Shown here: positions 9,747 to 18,923 of the stretch, one piece after another
Layout: every line of letters starts with the position of its first letter
Position numbering within the stretch: position 1 is the first letter of the stretch
Origin: Pelomonas sp. KK5
GTDB taxonomy: Bacteria > Pseudomonadota > Gammaproteobacteria > Burkholderiales > Burkholderiaceae_C
NCBI RefSeq assembly: GCF_001984095.1
Contig: NZ_LYVQ01000006.1
Location: 1 to 55,335 of the forward strand
DNA length: 55,335 nt
Reading direction: 5' to 3'
Notes under the pieces: generated by a model
Databases searched by the model: none
Told to the model about the DNA's origin: nothing
Seen by the model: only the letters and a program-made list of their open reading frames with translations
Position numbers and translations under genes: made by a program

Positions 9747-12536
9747 TTACAGCGTACGAGCGACTTCCTTGATCTCGAAGACTTCCAGCTGGTCGCCTTC
9801 GGCGATGTCGTTGTAGTTCTTCAGCTTGATACCGCACTCGAAGCCTTCCTTGACTTCGCGGACGTCGTCCTTCATGCGGCGGACCGATTCGATCTCGCCG
9901 GTGTAGATGACCACATTCTCGCGCAGCAGGCGGAAGCGGGCGCCACGACGGACCAGGCCCGAGGTGACCATCGAGCCGGCCACCGTGCCGATCTTCGAGG
10001 CCACGAACACGGTACGGATCTCGGCGGTACCCAGCGCTTCCTCGCGCTGCTCCGGCGCCAGCATGCCGCCCATCGCTGCCTTCACCTCGTCCACGGCGTC
10101 GTAGATGATGTTGTAGTAGCGCAGGTCCACGCCATTGCCTTCGGCCAGCTTGCGCGCGCCGGCATCGGCACGCACGTTGAAGCCGATGATGATGGCCTTG
10201 GAGGCGATCGCCAGGTTGACGTCGGACTCGCTGATACCGCCCACCGCCGCGTGCACCACCTGCACCTTGACCTCGTCGGTCGACAGCTTGAGCAGCGAGG
10301 TGGCCAGCGCCTCCTGCGAGCCCTGCACGTCGGCCTTGATGATCAGCGGCAGGGTCTGCACGTCGCCGGCAGCCATGTCGGAGAACATGTTCTCCAGCTT
10401 GGCGGCCTGCTGGCGGGCCAGCTTGACGTCGCGGTACTTGCCCGAACGGAAGGTGGCGATTTCACGGGCACGACGTTCGTCGGACAGCACCATGAACTCG
10501 TCGCCCGCCTGCGGCACCTCGGTGAGGCCCTGGATCTCGACCGGGATCGAGGGACCGGCGGACTGGGTGACCTTGCCGTCCTCGTCCAGCATGGCGCGCA
10601 CACGGCCGTAGGTGGAGCCGGCCAGCACGACGTCGCCGCGCTTGAGCGTGCCGCTCTGCACCAGGATGGTCGCGACCGGGCCGCGGCCCTTGTCCAGCTT
10701 GGCTTCGATCACGAGGCCCTTGGCCATCGACTCGACCGGCGCCTTCAGCTCCAGCACTTCGGCCTGCAGCAGCACCTGCTCCAGCAGCTCGTCCACGCCC
10801 TGGCCGGTCTTGCTCGACACGGCCACGAACGGCGAGTCACCACCGAAGTCTTCCGGCACGACCTCTTCGGCCACCAGCTCGCTCTTGACGCGATCGATGT
10901 TGGCTTCCGGCTTGTCCGCCTTGGTCATGGCCACGACGATGGGCACGCCCGCCGCCTTGGCATGGTGGATGGCTTCCTTGGTCTGCGGCATCACGCCGTC
11001 GTCGGCAGCGCAGACGAGGATGACGATGTCGGTCGCGGTGGCGCCGCGGGCACGCATGGCCGTGAAGGCCGCGTGACCCGGGGTGTCCAGGAAGGTGACC
11101 ATGCCACGCGGCGTCTGCACGTGGTACGCGCCGATGTGCTGCGTGATGCCGCCGGCTTCGCCCGCGGCCACGCGGGCACGGCGGATGTAGTCCAGCAGCG
11201 AGGTCTTGCCGTGGTCGACGTGACCCATGACGGTGACGACCGGAGCGCGCGGCAGCGACTCGTGCTGCTGCTCGGCGCCCACGCCCTCTTCCTCGAGGAA
11301 GGCATCCGGATCGTCCAGCTTGGCCGGGAAGGCCTTGTGGCCCATTTCCTCGACCACGATCATGGCCGTTTCCTGGTCCAGCTGCTGGTTGATGGTGACC
11401 ATCTGGCCCAGCTTCATCAATTGCTTGATGACCTCGGAAGCCTTGATCGACATCTTGTGAGCCAGGTCGGCGACCGAGATCGTCTCGGGCACGTGGACCT
11501 CCTGCACCTGCTGCTCGGCCGGAGCCTGGAAGTTGGACTGCGAGCCGTTGCGGTCATCGCCACGGCCACGACGGCCACCGGCACCACCACGGGTCGGCGC
11601 GCGCCAGCCACCGGCACCCGGACGGCCCGGAGCCGAAGGCGCGGGGGCGCCCGGCTTGGCGCCGCGCTTCTTGGCATCGTCGGCCCAGCTGGAGGACAGC
11701 TTCTCGGACTTCAGCGACTTCTTGTCGCCCGGCTTGGCGGCGCCCGGAGCGGCCGCAGCCGTGCCCGGCGCGCCAGGCGTGCCCGGCTTCTTGTGGATCG
11801 TGCCCTTGATGCCAGCCGCCGGTTCGGCCGGCTTGGCCGGCTCTTCCTTCTTGGCGACCATGACCGCCTTGGGCTTGTTCATCATCGCCCGGATGGCAGC
11901 AGCCTCGGCCTCGGCGGCCTTGCGGCGGCGCTCCAGGTCGGCCTGCTTCTGCTTCTCCTCGGCGCCGGCGTCGACGGCCTTCACCACGCGCAGCGCGGGC
12001 TTGGGCGGCTCGACGGGGGCCGGCGGCGCGACGGGCGCAGCCGGGGCGGCGGAGGCGACCGGCTCCTCGGCCGGGGCCGGTGCGGGCGCAGCCGGCGCGG
12101 CGGCGGCAGCCGGGGCGGGGCGAGCCGCGGCCGGGCGGCGCAGCGCCGCGGCTTGCGCCTTGGCTTCTGCCTCGCGGCGCTGCAGGTCGGCTTCCTCGGC
12201 GGCGGCCGCGGCGGCGTCATCCACGCCCGAACCTTCGTCACGCTTGACGAAGGTGCGCTTCTTGCGGACCTCGACCTGGATCGTGCGGGCCTTGCCGCTG
12301 GCATCGGCCTGCTTGATCTCGCTGGTGGACTTGCGGGTCAGCGTGATCTTCTTGCGGTCGCCGCCGGTCGTGCCGTGGGCGGTGCGCAGGTAGTCGAGCA
12401 GCCGTTCCTTGTCGGCCTCGTTGAGGGCGTCATCGGTGGACGCCTTCTTGACGCCTGCTGCTTGAAGCTGCTCAAGCAGCGTGCTCGCAGGGCGCTGAAG
12501 CTCTGCGGCAAACTGGGCGACGGTGGTCACAGCCAT
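9747..12536 (-). CDS. infB: Translation initiation factor IF-2
   Basis: A 929-residue GTPase delivering fMet-tRNA to the 30S subunit. The N-terminal IF2N module ([24 protein letters not shown], written here only as far as its start) is followed by a long Ala/Pro/Lys/Glu-rich linker to about residue 420. The G domain then has [31 protein letters not shown] and [10 protein letters not shown]. Domains II-IV follow, to the end [10 protein letters not shown]. The ATG at 12536 begins exactly at the family N-terminus; an upstream in-frame start at 12605 would overlap nusA and is not supported. It lies 65 bp after nusA. Confidence 0.97.
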   Translation of the reverse strand: MAVTTVAQFAAELQRPASTLLEQLQAAGVKKASTDDALNEADKERLLDYLRTAHGTTGGDRKKITLTRKSTSEIKQADASGKARTIQVEVRKKRTFVKRDEGSGVDDAAAAAAEEADLQRREAEAKAQAAALRRPAAARPAPAAAAAPAAPAPAPAEEPVASAAPAAPVAPPAPVEPPKPALRVVKAVDAGAEEKQKQADLERRRKAAEAEAAAIRAMMNKPKAVMVAKKEEPAKPAEPAAGIKGTIHKKPGTPGAPGTAAAAPGAAKPGDKKSLKSEKLSSSWADDAKKRGAKPGAPAPSAPGRPGAGGWRAPTRGGAGGRRGRGDDRNGSQSNFQAPAEQQVQEVHVPETISVADLAHKMSIKASEVIKQLMKLGQMVTINQQLDQETAMIVVEEMGHKAFPAKLDDPDAFLEEEGVGAEQQHESLPRAPVVTVMGHVDHGKTSLLDYIRRARVAAGEAGGITQHIGAYHVQTPRGMVTFLDTPGHAAFTAMRARGATATDIVILVCAADDGVMPQTKEAIHHAKAAGVPIVVAMTKADKPEANIDRVKSELVAEEVVPEDFGGDSPFVAVSSKTGQGVDELLEQVLLQAEVLELKAPVESMAKGLVIEAKLDKGRGPVATILVQSGTLKRGDVVLAGSTYGRVRAMLDEDGKVTQSAGPSIPVEIQGLTEVPQAGDEFMVLSDERRAREIATFRSGKYRDVKLARQQAAKLENMFSDMAAGDVQTLPLIIKADVQGSQEALATSLLKLSTDEVKVQVVHAAVGGISESDVNLAIASKAIIIGFNVRADAGARKLAEGNGVDLRYYNIIYDAVDEVKAAMGGMLAPEQREEALGTAEIRTVFVASKIGTVAGSMVTSGLVRRGARFRLLRENVVIYTGEIESVRRMKDDVREVKEGFECGIKLKNYNDIAEGDQLEVFEIKEVARTL

Positions 12537-12601
12537 TGTGGGTTTCCTTGAATTCGTATGCTGGGCGAGGTGCTGGTCGGGGGCTGGCGTTAGTAGTGCG
12601 C

Positions 12602-14080
12602 TCAAGCGGTGAACCAGTGCTCGCGGGCCTTCATGATCATGGCGCGCGCGGCGCCTTCGTCCATGCCGGCCATCTCGACGAGTTCGTCGACGGCCAGATC
12701 GGCCAGGTCGTCACGGGTGTGGATGTCGCTCGCGGCCAGCTTGGCCACCAGCTCGGGCGTCACGCCCTCCAGGTCGCGCAGGTCCTGAGAGACCTCCTCG
12801 ACCTTTTCCTCGCGAGCGATTTCCATCGTCAGCAACGCGTCCTTGGCACGGGTGCGCAGCTCGTTGACGGTGTCCTCGTCGAAGGCCTCGACTTCCAGCA
12901 TTTCCTGCATCGGCACGTAGGCGACTTCCTCCAGGCTGGTGAAGCCCTCGGCGATGAGGATGTCAGCCACTTCGGCGTCCACGTCGAGCTTCTCGACGAA
13001 GAGCTTGCGCACGGATTCGGTTTCCAGCTCATGCTTGGCCGCGGATTCCTCGGCCGACATGATGTTGATTCGCCAGCCGGTCAGGTCCGAAGCCAGGCGC
13101 ACGTTCTGGCCGCCGCGGCCGATGGCGATGGCGAGGTTCTCCTCGTCCACCACCACGTCCATCGCGTGGCGCTCTTCGTCCACGACGATCGACTGCACAT
13201 TGGCCGGGGCCAGCGCGCCGATGACGAACTGCGCCGGGTCTTCCGACCACAGCACGATGTCCACGCGCTCGCCGGCCAGTTCGTTGGTCACGCCGTTGAC
13301 GCGCGAACCGCGCACGCCGACGCAGGTGCCGATCGGGTCCACGCGCTTGTCGTGGCTCAGCACGGCGATCTTGGCGCGGCTGCCGGCATCGCGGGCGCAG
13401 CTCTTGATCTCCAGCAGGCCCTGCTCGATCTCGGGCACTTCCTGGGCGAACAGCTCCTTCATGAACTCGGGCGAGGAGCGCGAGAGCATGATCTGCGGGC
13501 CGCGCTGCGTGGGGTCCACGCCGAGGATGACGGCGCGCACGCGGTCGCCGGTGCGCAGGTTTTCCTTGGGGATCATCTCGCCGCGCTTCAGGCGGCCTTC
13601 GACCCGGCCCGACTCGCAGATGATGTCGCCCTTGTCCAGGCGCTTGACGGTGCCGACGAAGATCTTGTCACCGCGCGACAGGAAATCGTTCAGCAGCTGC
13701 TCGCGCTCGGCGTCGCGGATCTTCTGCAGGATCACCTGCTTGGCGGCCTGGGCGCCGATGCGGCCGATCGGCACGGACTCGACCGGCTCCTCGATGTGGT
13801 CGTCCACCTCGATATCGGCGATCTGCTCCTGGGCTTCGAACAGCAGGATCTCGGCATCGGCGTTCTGCAGGCCGGCCTCGTTGGGCACGACGTGCCAGCG
13901 GCGGAAGGTCTCGTACTCGCCGGAGTCACGATCGATGGCCACACGGATATCGGCCTCGCCGCCATAAAGCTTCTTGGTGGCCGATGCCAGCGCCGCTTCC
14001 ACAGCGCCGAACACCACATCGCGCTCCACGCTCTTCTCGCGCGAAATCGCGTCCACCAGCATCAACAGTTCGCGGTTCAT
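12602..14080 (-). CDS. nusA: Transcription termination/antitermination protein NusA
   Basis: A 492-residue RNA-polymerase-associated factor. Domain order: N-terminal RNAP-binding domain ([18 protein letters not shown] start), S1 domain (about 130-200, containing [20 protein letters not shown]), two KH domains (about 200-345, with [19 protein letters not shown] and [18 protein letters not shown]), and two acidic C-terminal repeats (about 360-490) characteristic of proteobacterial NusA. It overlaps rimP by 4 bp. In enterobacteria NusA autoregulates this operon, which is relevant to the leader hairpin at 14727-14754. Confidence 0.97.
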   Translation of the reverse strand: MNRELLMLVDAISREKSVERDVVFGAVEAALASATKKLYGGEADIRVAIDRDSGEYETFRRWHVVPNEAGLQNADAEILLFEAQEQIADIEVDDHIEEPVESVPIGRIGAQAAKQVILQKIRDAEREQLLNDFLSRGDKIFVGTVKRLDKGDIICESGRVEGRLKRGEMIPKENLRTGDRVRAVILGVDPTQRGPQIMLSRSSPEFMKELFAQEVPEIEQGLLEIKSCARDAGSRAKIAVLSHDKRVDPIGTCVGVRGSRVNGVTNELAGERVDIVLWSEDPAQFVIGALAPANVQSIVVDEERHAMDVVVDEENLAIAIGRGGQNVRLASDLTGWRINIMSAEESAAKHELETESVRKLFVEKLDVDAEVADILIAEGFTSLEEVAYVPMQEMLEVEAFDEDTVNELRTRAKDALLTMEIAREEKVEEVSQDLRDLEGVTPELVAKLAASDIHTRDDLADLAVDELVEMAGMDEGAARAMIMKAREHWFTA

Positions 14081-14706
14081 TGATCTAGACCTCCGTGTAC
14101 CTTGTCATTCGTCTTGCGCCCCAGGGCCTTGGCGGCCTGCTTCTCGCCGGGCTTCTTCTTGGCTGCGGGCTTGTTGTCGTTGCCACCGCCAGCCGCCGGC
14201 TTCTTCGTCTTCGCCGGCCCACCGCTGTTGCGTCCCTTGAACGGCGTGACGGGCACCAGCCGCGCGTCGCGCACCTCTTCAAGGGAAAAATCCATGGCCT
14301 GATCGGCCGTGCCATCGTTGAACACGATGCGCCAGCCCTCACCTTCAGCCGAGAGCAGGCCCTGATACTTCTTGCGGCCCTGGAACGGGACCTTCAAGGT
14401 CAGCGCGACTTCCTGGCCGGCGAAGCGCGCGTAGTCGGCCGCCTTCTTCAGCGGGCGATCCATGCCGGGCGAGGACACCTCAAGCCGCTCGTAGGGCACG
14501 TTCTCGACTTCCAGCACATACTGCAGCTGGCGGGTGACGCGCTCGCAGTCATCCACCGTGATCACCTCGCCGGCGGCGGCCTGTTCGGCCAGCTTGTCGA
14601 TATAGACGCGCAAGAGCCCGGCGGCACTGCGTTCGCAGTCCACCATGTCGTAACCGAGGCCGGTCACGGTCGTTTCCACAGCAGCTTGCCAGCTGTTAGT
14701 CGTCAT
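14077..14706 (-). CDS. rimP: Ribosome maturation factor RimP, with basic C-terminal extension
   Basis: A 209-residue 30S-maturation protein. Family blocks are [50 protein letters not shown] and [12 protein letters not shown]. RimP is usually 150-175 residues; here about 40 extra lysine/alanine-rich residues ([20 protein letters not shown] and on) follow the SH3-like domain, a disordered basic tail that might add rRNA contacts. The ATG at 14706 matches the family N-terminus. It is the first gene of the nusA operon. Confidence 0.94.
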   Translation of the reverse strand: MTTNSWQAAVETTVTGLGYDMVDCERSAAGLLRVYIDKLAEQAAAGEVITVDDCERVTRQLQYVLEVENVPYERLEVSSPGMDRPLKKAADYARFAGQEVALTLKVPFQGRKKYQGLLSAEGEGWRIVFNDGTADQAMDFSLEEVRDARLVPVTPFKGRNSGGPAKTKKPAAGGGNDNKPAAKKKPGEKQAAKALGRKTNDKVHGGLDQ

Positions 14707-14726
14707 GCACCCAAAATCGTTCGAGC

Positions 14727-14754
14727 AAAAAAAATGGGCTGGATGAATCCGCCC
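14727..14754 (-). terminator. Terminator-like hairpin plus T8 in the rimP-nusA leader (possible attenuator)
   Basis: On the minus strand a 7-bp stem (GGGCGGA with TCC-A-GCCC, one bulged A, TTCA loop) is followed by A and eight T residues, ending 21 bp before the rimP start. It lies inside the transcript expected from the promoter at 14853-14881, so it would act as a leader terminator rather than end an upstream gene. NusA is known to stimulate such hairpins and to autoregulate its own operon, so an attenuation role is plausible but inferred. Confidence 0.55.
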
Positions 14755-14852
14755 AAACACCAGCTGCGTCGGCAACCATTCACGAGCGGCCGACTCAGTT
14801 CGCTGTCAATCAACAAGCTCACCCGGTGAGCCCGTCCTGCAGCAAAGGAGGG

Positions 14853-14881
14853 ATTGTACTATGTGCAGAACACTCGGGCAA
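14853..14881 (-). promoter_or_regulatory. Sigma70-type promoter for rimP-nusA-infB-rbfA-truB-typA
   Basis: Minus-strand -35 TTGCCC (14876-14881), 17-bp spacer, -10 TACAAT (14853-14858). The -10 matches the consensus at five of six positions, the -35 at four of six. Predicted transcription would start near 14846, giving a leader of about 140 nt before rimP that carries the T8 hairpin. Confidence 0.6.
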
Positions 14882-14940
14882 GGCGACGGCTCAGGCGTGA
14901 CAGAATCGCGGGCTGATTTCTGACAAGACAAGGAGCCATC

Positions 14941-15723
14941 ATGGGTTTTCTCGCTGGCAAGCGACTGCTGATCACGGGCGTGCTGTCCAACCGCTCGATC
15001 GCCTACGGCATCGCCCGGGCCTGCCACCGTGAAGGGGCCGAGCTGGCCTTCAGCTACCAGGGCGAGCGCTTCAAGGAGCGCATCACCGAGTTCGCCGCCG
15101 AGTTCGGCTCCACGCTGGTGTTCGACTGCGATGTCACCGACGACGCGCAGATGGAAGCCCTGTTCGCCGGCCTGAAGGACGCCTGGGGCGAGTTCGACGG
15201 CTTCGTCCACTCGATCGGCTTCGCGCCGCGCGACGCGATCGCCGGTGACTTCCTCGGCGGCCTGACGCGCGAGAACTTCCGCATCGCCCACGACATCTCG
15301 GCCTACAGCTTCCCGGCCATGGCCAAGCTGGCGGCGCCGATGCTGCGCCCGGGTGCCTCGCTGCTGACGCTGTCCTACCTGGGCGCCGACCGCTTCGTGC
15401 CCAACTACAACACGATGGGCCTGGCCAAGGCCTCGCTGGAAGCCAGCGTGCGCTACCTGGCCTACGACCTGGGCGCCAAGGGCGTGCGCGTCAACGGCAT
15501 CTCGGCCGGCCCGATCAAGACGCTGGCCGCCTCCGGCATCAAGGACTTCGGCAAGCTGCTGAACCAGTTCGCCGCCAGCGCCCCGATCCGCCGCAACGTG
15601 ACGATCGACGACGTGGGCAACACCGCCGCCTTCCTGTTCTCGGACCTGGCGGGCGGGATCAGCTCGGAGATCATCTATGTGGATGGCGGGTTCTCGCACG
15701 TGGCGATGGCGGGCGAGGGCTGA
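14941..15723 (+). CDS. fabI: Enoyl-[acyl-carrier-protein] reductase (NADH) FabI
   Basis: A 260-residue SDR-fold enzyme catalysing the last reduction of each fatty acid elongation cycle. FabI hallmarks are [17 protein letters not shown] at the nucleotide-binding end, the catalytic tyrosine pair with the Y-x6-K pattern ([20 protein letters not shown], residues about 147-166), and [14 protein letters not shown] strong AAGGAG ribosome site precedes the ATG. It is transcribed divergently from the rimP operon; the 234-bp gap carries the rimP promoter and leader. Confidence 0.96.
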   Translation: MGFLAGKRLLITGVLSNRSIAYGIARACHREGAELAFSYQGERFKERITEFAAEFGSTLVFDCDVTDDAQMEALFAGLKDAWGEFDGFVHSIGFAPRDAIAGDFLGGLTRENFRIAHDISAYSFPAMAKLAAPMLRPGASLLTLSYLGADRFVPNYNTMGLAKASLEASVRYLAYDLGAKGVRVNGISAGPIKTLAASGIKDFGKLLNQFAASAPIRRNVTIDDVGNTAAFLFSDLAGGISSEIIYVDGGFSHVAMAGEG

Positions 15724-15795
15724 AGTCGCGGCTAACCCCGAGATTCAGCGCCGTGCCGCTACCATAGCTGCGTCGCCACACATTCCACCCCGACC

Positions 15796-16500
15796 ATGCA
15801 GAAGACGCCCGCCTCGCTCAGCAGCGAAAGGCTTGCCGCCTATACCAACGTCCGGTGGGACATCGTTGAGCTGGTGCCGGCGGAAGTCGGCCGCGTGCTG
15901 GACCTGGGCTGTAGCGACGGCACGCTCGGGCGGGTGCTGAAGGAACAGCGCCCAGACCGCCATGTGGTTGGCGTGGAGTACTCGGCCGATCTCGCGCAGC
16001 GCGCCGTCGCGAACCTGGACCAGATCATCCAGACGGATCTCAACCGGCCCGATGCACTGGACGAACTGGCTGGCCAGCAGTTCGACTGCGTCGTTTGCGC
16101 GGACGTGCTCGAACACCTCCAGCACCCTTGGGACCTGCTGGCCCGCCTTCGCCCGATGCTGGCGCCGGGCGCGAGGCTGGTGATCAGCCTGCCGAACATC
16201 CGGCACGTATCGGCCCTCGGCTCGATCTATCTGCGCGGCACCTTTCCGCGAGAGTCCCGAGGCATCTTCGACGACACCCATCTGCGTTGGTTCACGCTGC
16301 GCGACGGGCGCCAGTTGCTGGGCGATGCCGGATTCGCGACGGACAAAGTCGTCTGCAGCCTGCGCTGGGGCAGCAAGGGTGGCGGCAGGGCCAATCGGCT
16401 GCTGAACCGTCTACTGGGGCCCGTCGCCCCCCGGATTGCTCCGGTGCGCGAGTTCCTGACCTACCAATTCGCCCTGGGCGCGACGTTCGAATCAGCCTAG
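15796..16500 (+). CDS. Class I SAM-dependent methyltransferase (MetW/UbiG-like fold)
   Basis: A 234-residue methyltransferase. Motif I is VLDLGCSDGTLGRVL (about residue 34); VVGVEYS is the acidic end of strand 2; FDCVVCADVLEHLQHPWDLL is motif II with the DVLEH seen in MetW/UbiG-type proteins. The C-terminal half contains FDDTHLRWFTLRDGRQLL, common in methyltransferases of polysaccharide or lipid-glycan loci. The acceptor is unknown. Its end overlaps the convergent glycosyltransferase by 9 bp, and the two probably form a surface-glycan patch with the acyltransferase. Confidence 0.85.
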   Translation: MQKTPASLSSERLAAYTNVRWDIVELVPAEVGRVLDLGCSDGTLGRVLKEQRPDRHVVGVEYSADLAQRAVANLDQIIQTDLNRPDALDELAGQQFDCVVCADVLEHLQHPWDLLARLRPMLAPGARLVISLPNIRHVSALGSIYLRGTFPRESRGIFDDTHLRWFTLRDGRQLLGDAGFATDKVVCSLRWGSKGGGRANRLLNRLLGPVAPRIAPVREFLTYQFALGATFESA

Positions 16501-17664
16501 ATCCCTGTCGGCACCGCCGACGAGCGAGCGCAGGATGCCAGCCAGCAAGGCGGCTTGGCGCTCGGTCGAGAAGACATGGGCTACATCGTCGCGTGCCCTC
16601 TGCCCGCAATCGCGGCGCGCCACGGGGTCGCGCAGCCATCGCAAGGCCGACAGCCATTCCCGACGATCATTCGCCAAATAGCCGTTCCGCCCCTGCTCGA
16701 CAACGGTTTCGTAGGCCGGAATGGGCGTCGCCACGACGGGCAGCCCCAGGCTCATCATCAAGGTCAGGCGATTCTCCGACTTCAGGCGCCACACCGCCTT
16801 GGGGTCGGTGCCGACGCTCGTACCGACCGGAATGATGCCGATGTCCGCCGCGAGCATGCGTCGATAGACGTCATCGGGATCCCACCTGACGCACGAGATG
16901 CGCGGATTCGCGATCCAGCGCAACAGGTTCCAGCGATCACGCCACGTCCGATGGGCCCGGAACTGCCAGTAGCGCAGCTTCAAGCGCGCCACCCAGTCGG
17001 AGTTCGGCGGGAAGGCGCCGACAACCTCGACGCTCAGCCAGGCCGGCAAGGACTGCAAGCCCGGCAGATGCCAGGGCGCCGTCGAAGTGACCAGCACGGC
17101 CCGCAGCGGCCGCCACCAACTGCCACGATCGGCACGATAGGCGACCTTGAAGACTTCCGGCCGCTCGATGCCGTCATGCACGACATGGATCCGCGACTGC
17201 AGTTCGGTGGCATGCAGGCTCTTCAGGTAGTCGGTGATGACGACCGTGGCATCGCAGGCGGCGACCATCGAATCGTTGACATGATCGCAAACCCCGTAGA
17301 CGCACCTGACGCCATCGCTGCGCAGCGCGGCCACGAGTGACAGCACGCTCGGGCCGTGAACCTTCTGGAAGTAGACGATGTCGAAGCCAGCGGCGCGGAT
17401 GCGCTCGGCGCACTCGCTCAGGTCGGGTCGCTCCGTCGGCGCGTCCGGCTCGAAGGCGATGCTGGTTTCAAAGCCTGCCTCGCGCAGGAAGGGCAGCACA
17501 TTGACGACGGAGACGCGCGTGCTCGGTATCGCCGCATCCAGGCGCGAGAGCAACACGAATCCGATCCGCACGGGCCGCACAGGCCGCACAGCTTCGGCAG
17601 CAGCCGGTGCAACCGTCGCCACCTTCGGCCGATCTGCATGCTCAAGGCTCACAGGGCTCCCCAC
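16492..17664 (-). CDS. Glycosyltransferase, group 1-like
   Basis: A 390-residue cytoplasmic protein with a GT-B-like layout. The N-terminal half has RIGFVLLSRLDAAIPSTRVSV (start of a Rossmann domain) and FDIVYFQKVHGPS. The C-terminal half has the nucleotide-sugar-binding pattern IGIIPVG followed by ENRLTLMMSLGLPVVATPIP, and NGYLANDRREWLSALRWL, the usual end of group 1 transferases. The sugar and acceptor are unknown. The first 30 residues are low complexity, so a start nearer VRPVRIGFVLL is possible. Confidence 0.75.
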   Translation of the reverse strand: MGSPVSLEHADRPKVATVAPAAAEAVRPVRPVRIGFVLLSRLDAAIPSTRVSVVNVLPFLREAGFETSIAFEPDAPTERPDLSECAERIRAAGFDIVYFQKVHGPSVLSLVAALRSDGVRCVYGVCDHVNDSMVAACDATVVITDYLKSLHATELQSRIHVVHDGIERPEVFKVAYRADRGSWWRPLRAVLVTSTAPWHLPGLQSLPAWLSVEVVGAFPPNSDWVARLKLRYWQFRAHRTWRDRWNLLRWIANPRISCVRWDPDDVYRRMLAADIGIIPVGTSVGTDPKAVWRLKSENRLTLMMSLGLPVVATPIPAYETVVEQGRNGYLANDRREWLSALRWLRDPVARRDCGQRARDDVAHVFSTERQAALLAGILRSLVGGADRDLG

Positions 17665-17885
17665 GCCATCTCGGCCTGGGCCCAGATTGGCGCAGCAGGT
17701 GTTCGCATTCTTGGAAATGGCTGATCGCCGTGGTCAGCAGCGTCGTGAATTCGTGGAAGCGGCATACGATCATTATCAATTCCGCAATCCCCATCTGCGT
17801 ACGCTGGCCCGGAACGCCTCCTCACCTTCGGCCAAGATCTATGCAATGTTGCACCTGCACAACCAACCGCAGGCAATCCGGGCGC
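17665..17885. other. 221-bp gap with a protein-like but unassigned frame
   Basis: Between the glycosyltransferase and the acyltransferase. On the plus strand an ATG at about 17717 opens a frame with protein-like composition (MADRRGQQRREFVEAAYDHY and onward for about 65 residues) that then runs antisense into the acyltransferase. It may be the remnant of a truncated gene, or chance. Local AT content is higher than in the flanking genes. No promoter or terminator stands out. Confidence 0.3.
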
Positions 17886-18923
17886 TCAAGCTCGCGCCCA
17901 GCCGCGATTCAAGTAGCTTCGCACCGGGCGCTCCAGCCCATAGTAGGAAATCAGGCCCGCCGTCATCGCAGCCGCAAGACCGACCCAGGCCGGCGCCTCG
18001 CCTTGACGAACCCAGAGATAGAAGGGCTGCTGCCACAGATAGACCGAGAACGACCATTCACCCATGCGACGGAGCGGCAGCCAACTGAGCACGTTGCGCC
18101 ACAGTACAGGCGCCTGCGGCAAAAGGTGCAGCGCAAGGACGAACAAGCCCAGGCCAAGCAACCGGTGCAGCGCAGGGGGCAAAGACCACCAATGGGCCAG
18201 AACACCCGCCAGCATCAAGATCGGAAAGCCGGCGGCGAGGCGCCGGCTCAGCAGGCCATCAGGCAGGCCACCCGTCGTCAGACAGGCCGAAGCGAGCACG
18301 CCGAAGACGGCCGCTTCGCTGTGGAGCCAATACGTGAATTCAAGTTGCCGGGGATTCCATGCGCCATAGGCGAGGTTGATCAGCACACACAGGGCAAGTG
18401 CAATCTGGAGCCCGCGACGTTCCGTAAATATTCCTCGGCGCGCCAGCCACGCCAGCGAGGCCATCAGGACGTAGCCATGCTCCTCGACCGCCAGCGACCA
18501 GACATGGCCATAGGGCATGGCGGCGTGGCCAGGCCCGGCCTGCGGAACGACATAGTTGTTGAGAAACAGGCTTGCCGCCCAGAACTCCCGCCAACTGAAA
18601 CGCCACGGCCCGACATTCAGGCTGACGCACAGCGCGATCACGACGATGAATGCCAGGTGCGCCGGCAGGATGCGAGAAATGCGTCGGCGGTAGAACAGCC
18701 CGATGTCAGTGCGCCGGACAAACAGCAGCCGCCCCATCAGCAAGCCCGACAGGACGAAAAACAGGCCGACGCCGATCTCACCGAGATTCAGACCCGGCAC
18801 TGGAGCGAAATGACCCACCAGCAGCGTCACGATGGCAACGCCGCGCCAGCCATCCAGATAGTCCAGATGGCGCAGCGCTGCGCCTCCGACCGCAGGCTGG
18901 GCCTCAGCCTGCCTAACCGTCAC
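17886..18923 (-). CDS. Acyltransferase 3 family membrane protein (OafA/NodX-like)
   Basis: A 345-residue multi-spanning membrane protein. The family signature is at the start: HLDYLDGWRGVAIVTLLVGH, followed by IGVGLFFVLSGLLMGRLLF and FYRRRISRILPAHLAFIVV. About ten hydrophobic segments follow, with NYVVPQAG and HVWSLAVEEHGYVL in mid-protein, and the end GLERPVRSYLNRGW. These enzymes acylate surface sugars (O-antigen, exopolysaccharide). The start is a GTG overlapping the stop of the upstream decarboxylase (GTGA at 18920-18923), so translation may be coupled to it although the functions look unrelated. Confidence 0.85.
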   Translation of the reverse strand: MTVRQAEAQPAVGGAALRHLDYLDGWRGVAIVTLLVGHFAPVPGLNLGEIGVGLFFVLSGLLMGRLLFVRRTDIGLFYRRRISRILPAHLAFIVVIALCVSLNVGPWRFSWREFWAASLFLNNYVVPQAGPGHAAMPYGHVWSLAVEEHGYVLMASLAWLARRGIFTERRGLQIALALCVLINLAYGAWNPRQLEFTYWLHSEAAVFGVLASACLTTGGLPDGLLSRRLAAGFPILMLAGVLAHWWSLPPALHRLLGLGLFVLALHLLPQAPVLWRNVLSWLPLRRMGEWSFSVYLWQQPFYLWVRQGEAPAWVGLAAAMTAGLISYYGLERPVRSYLNRGWARA

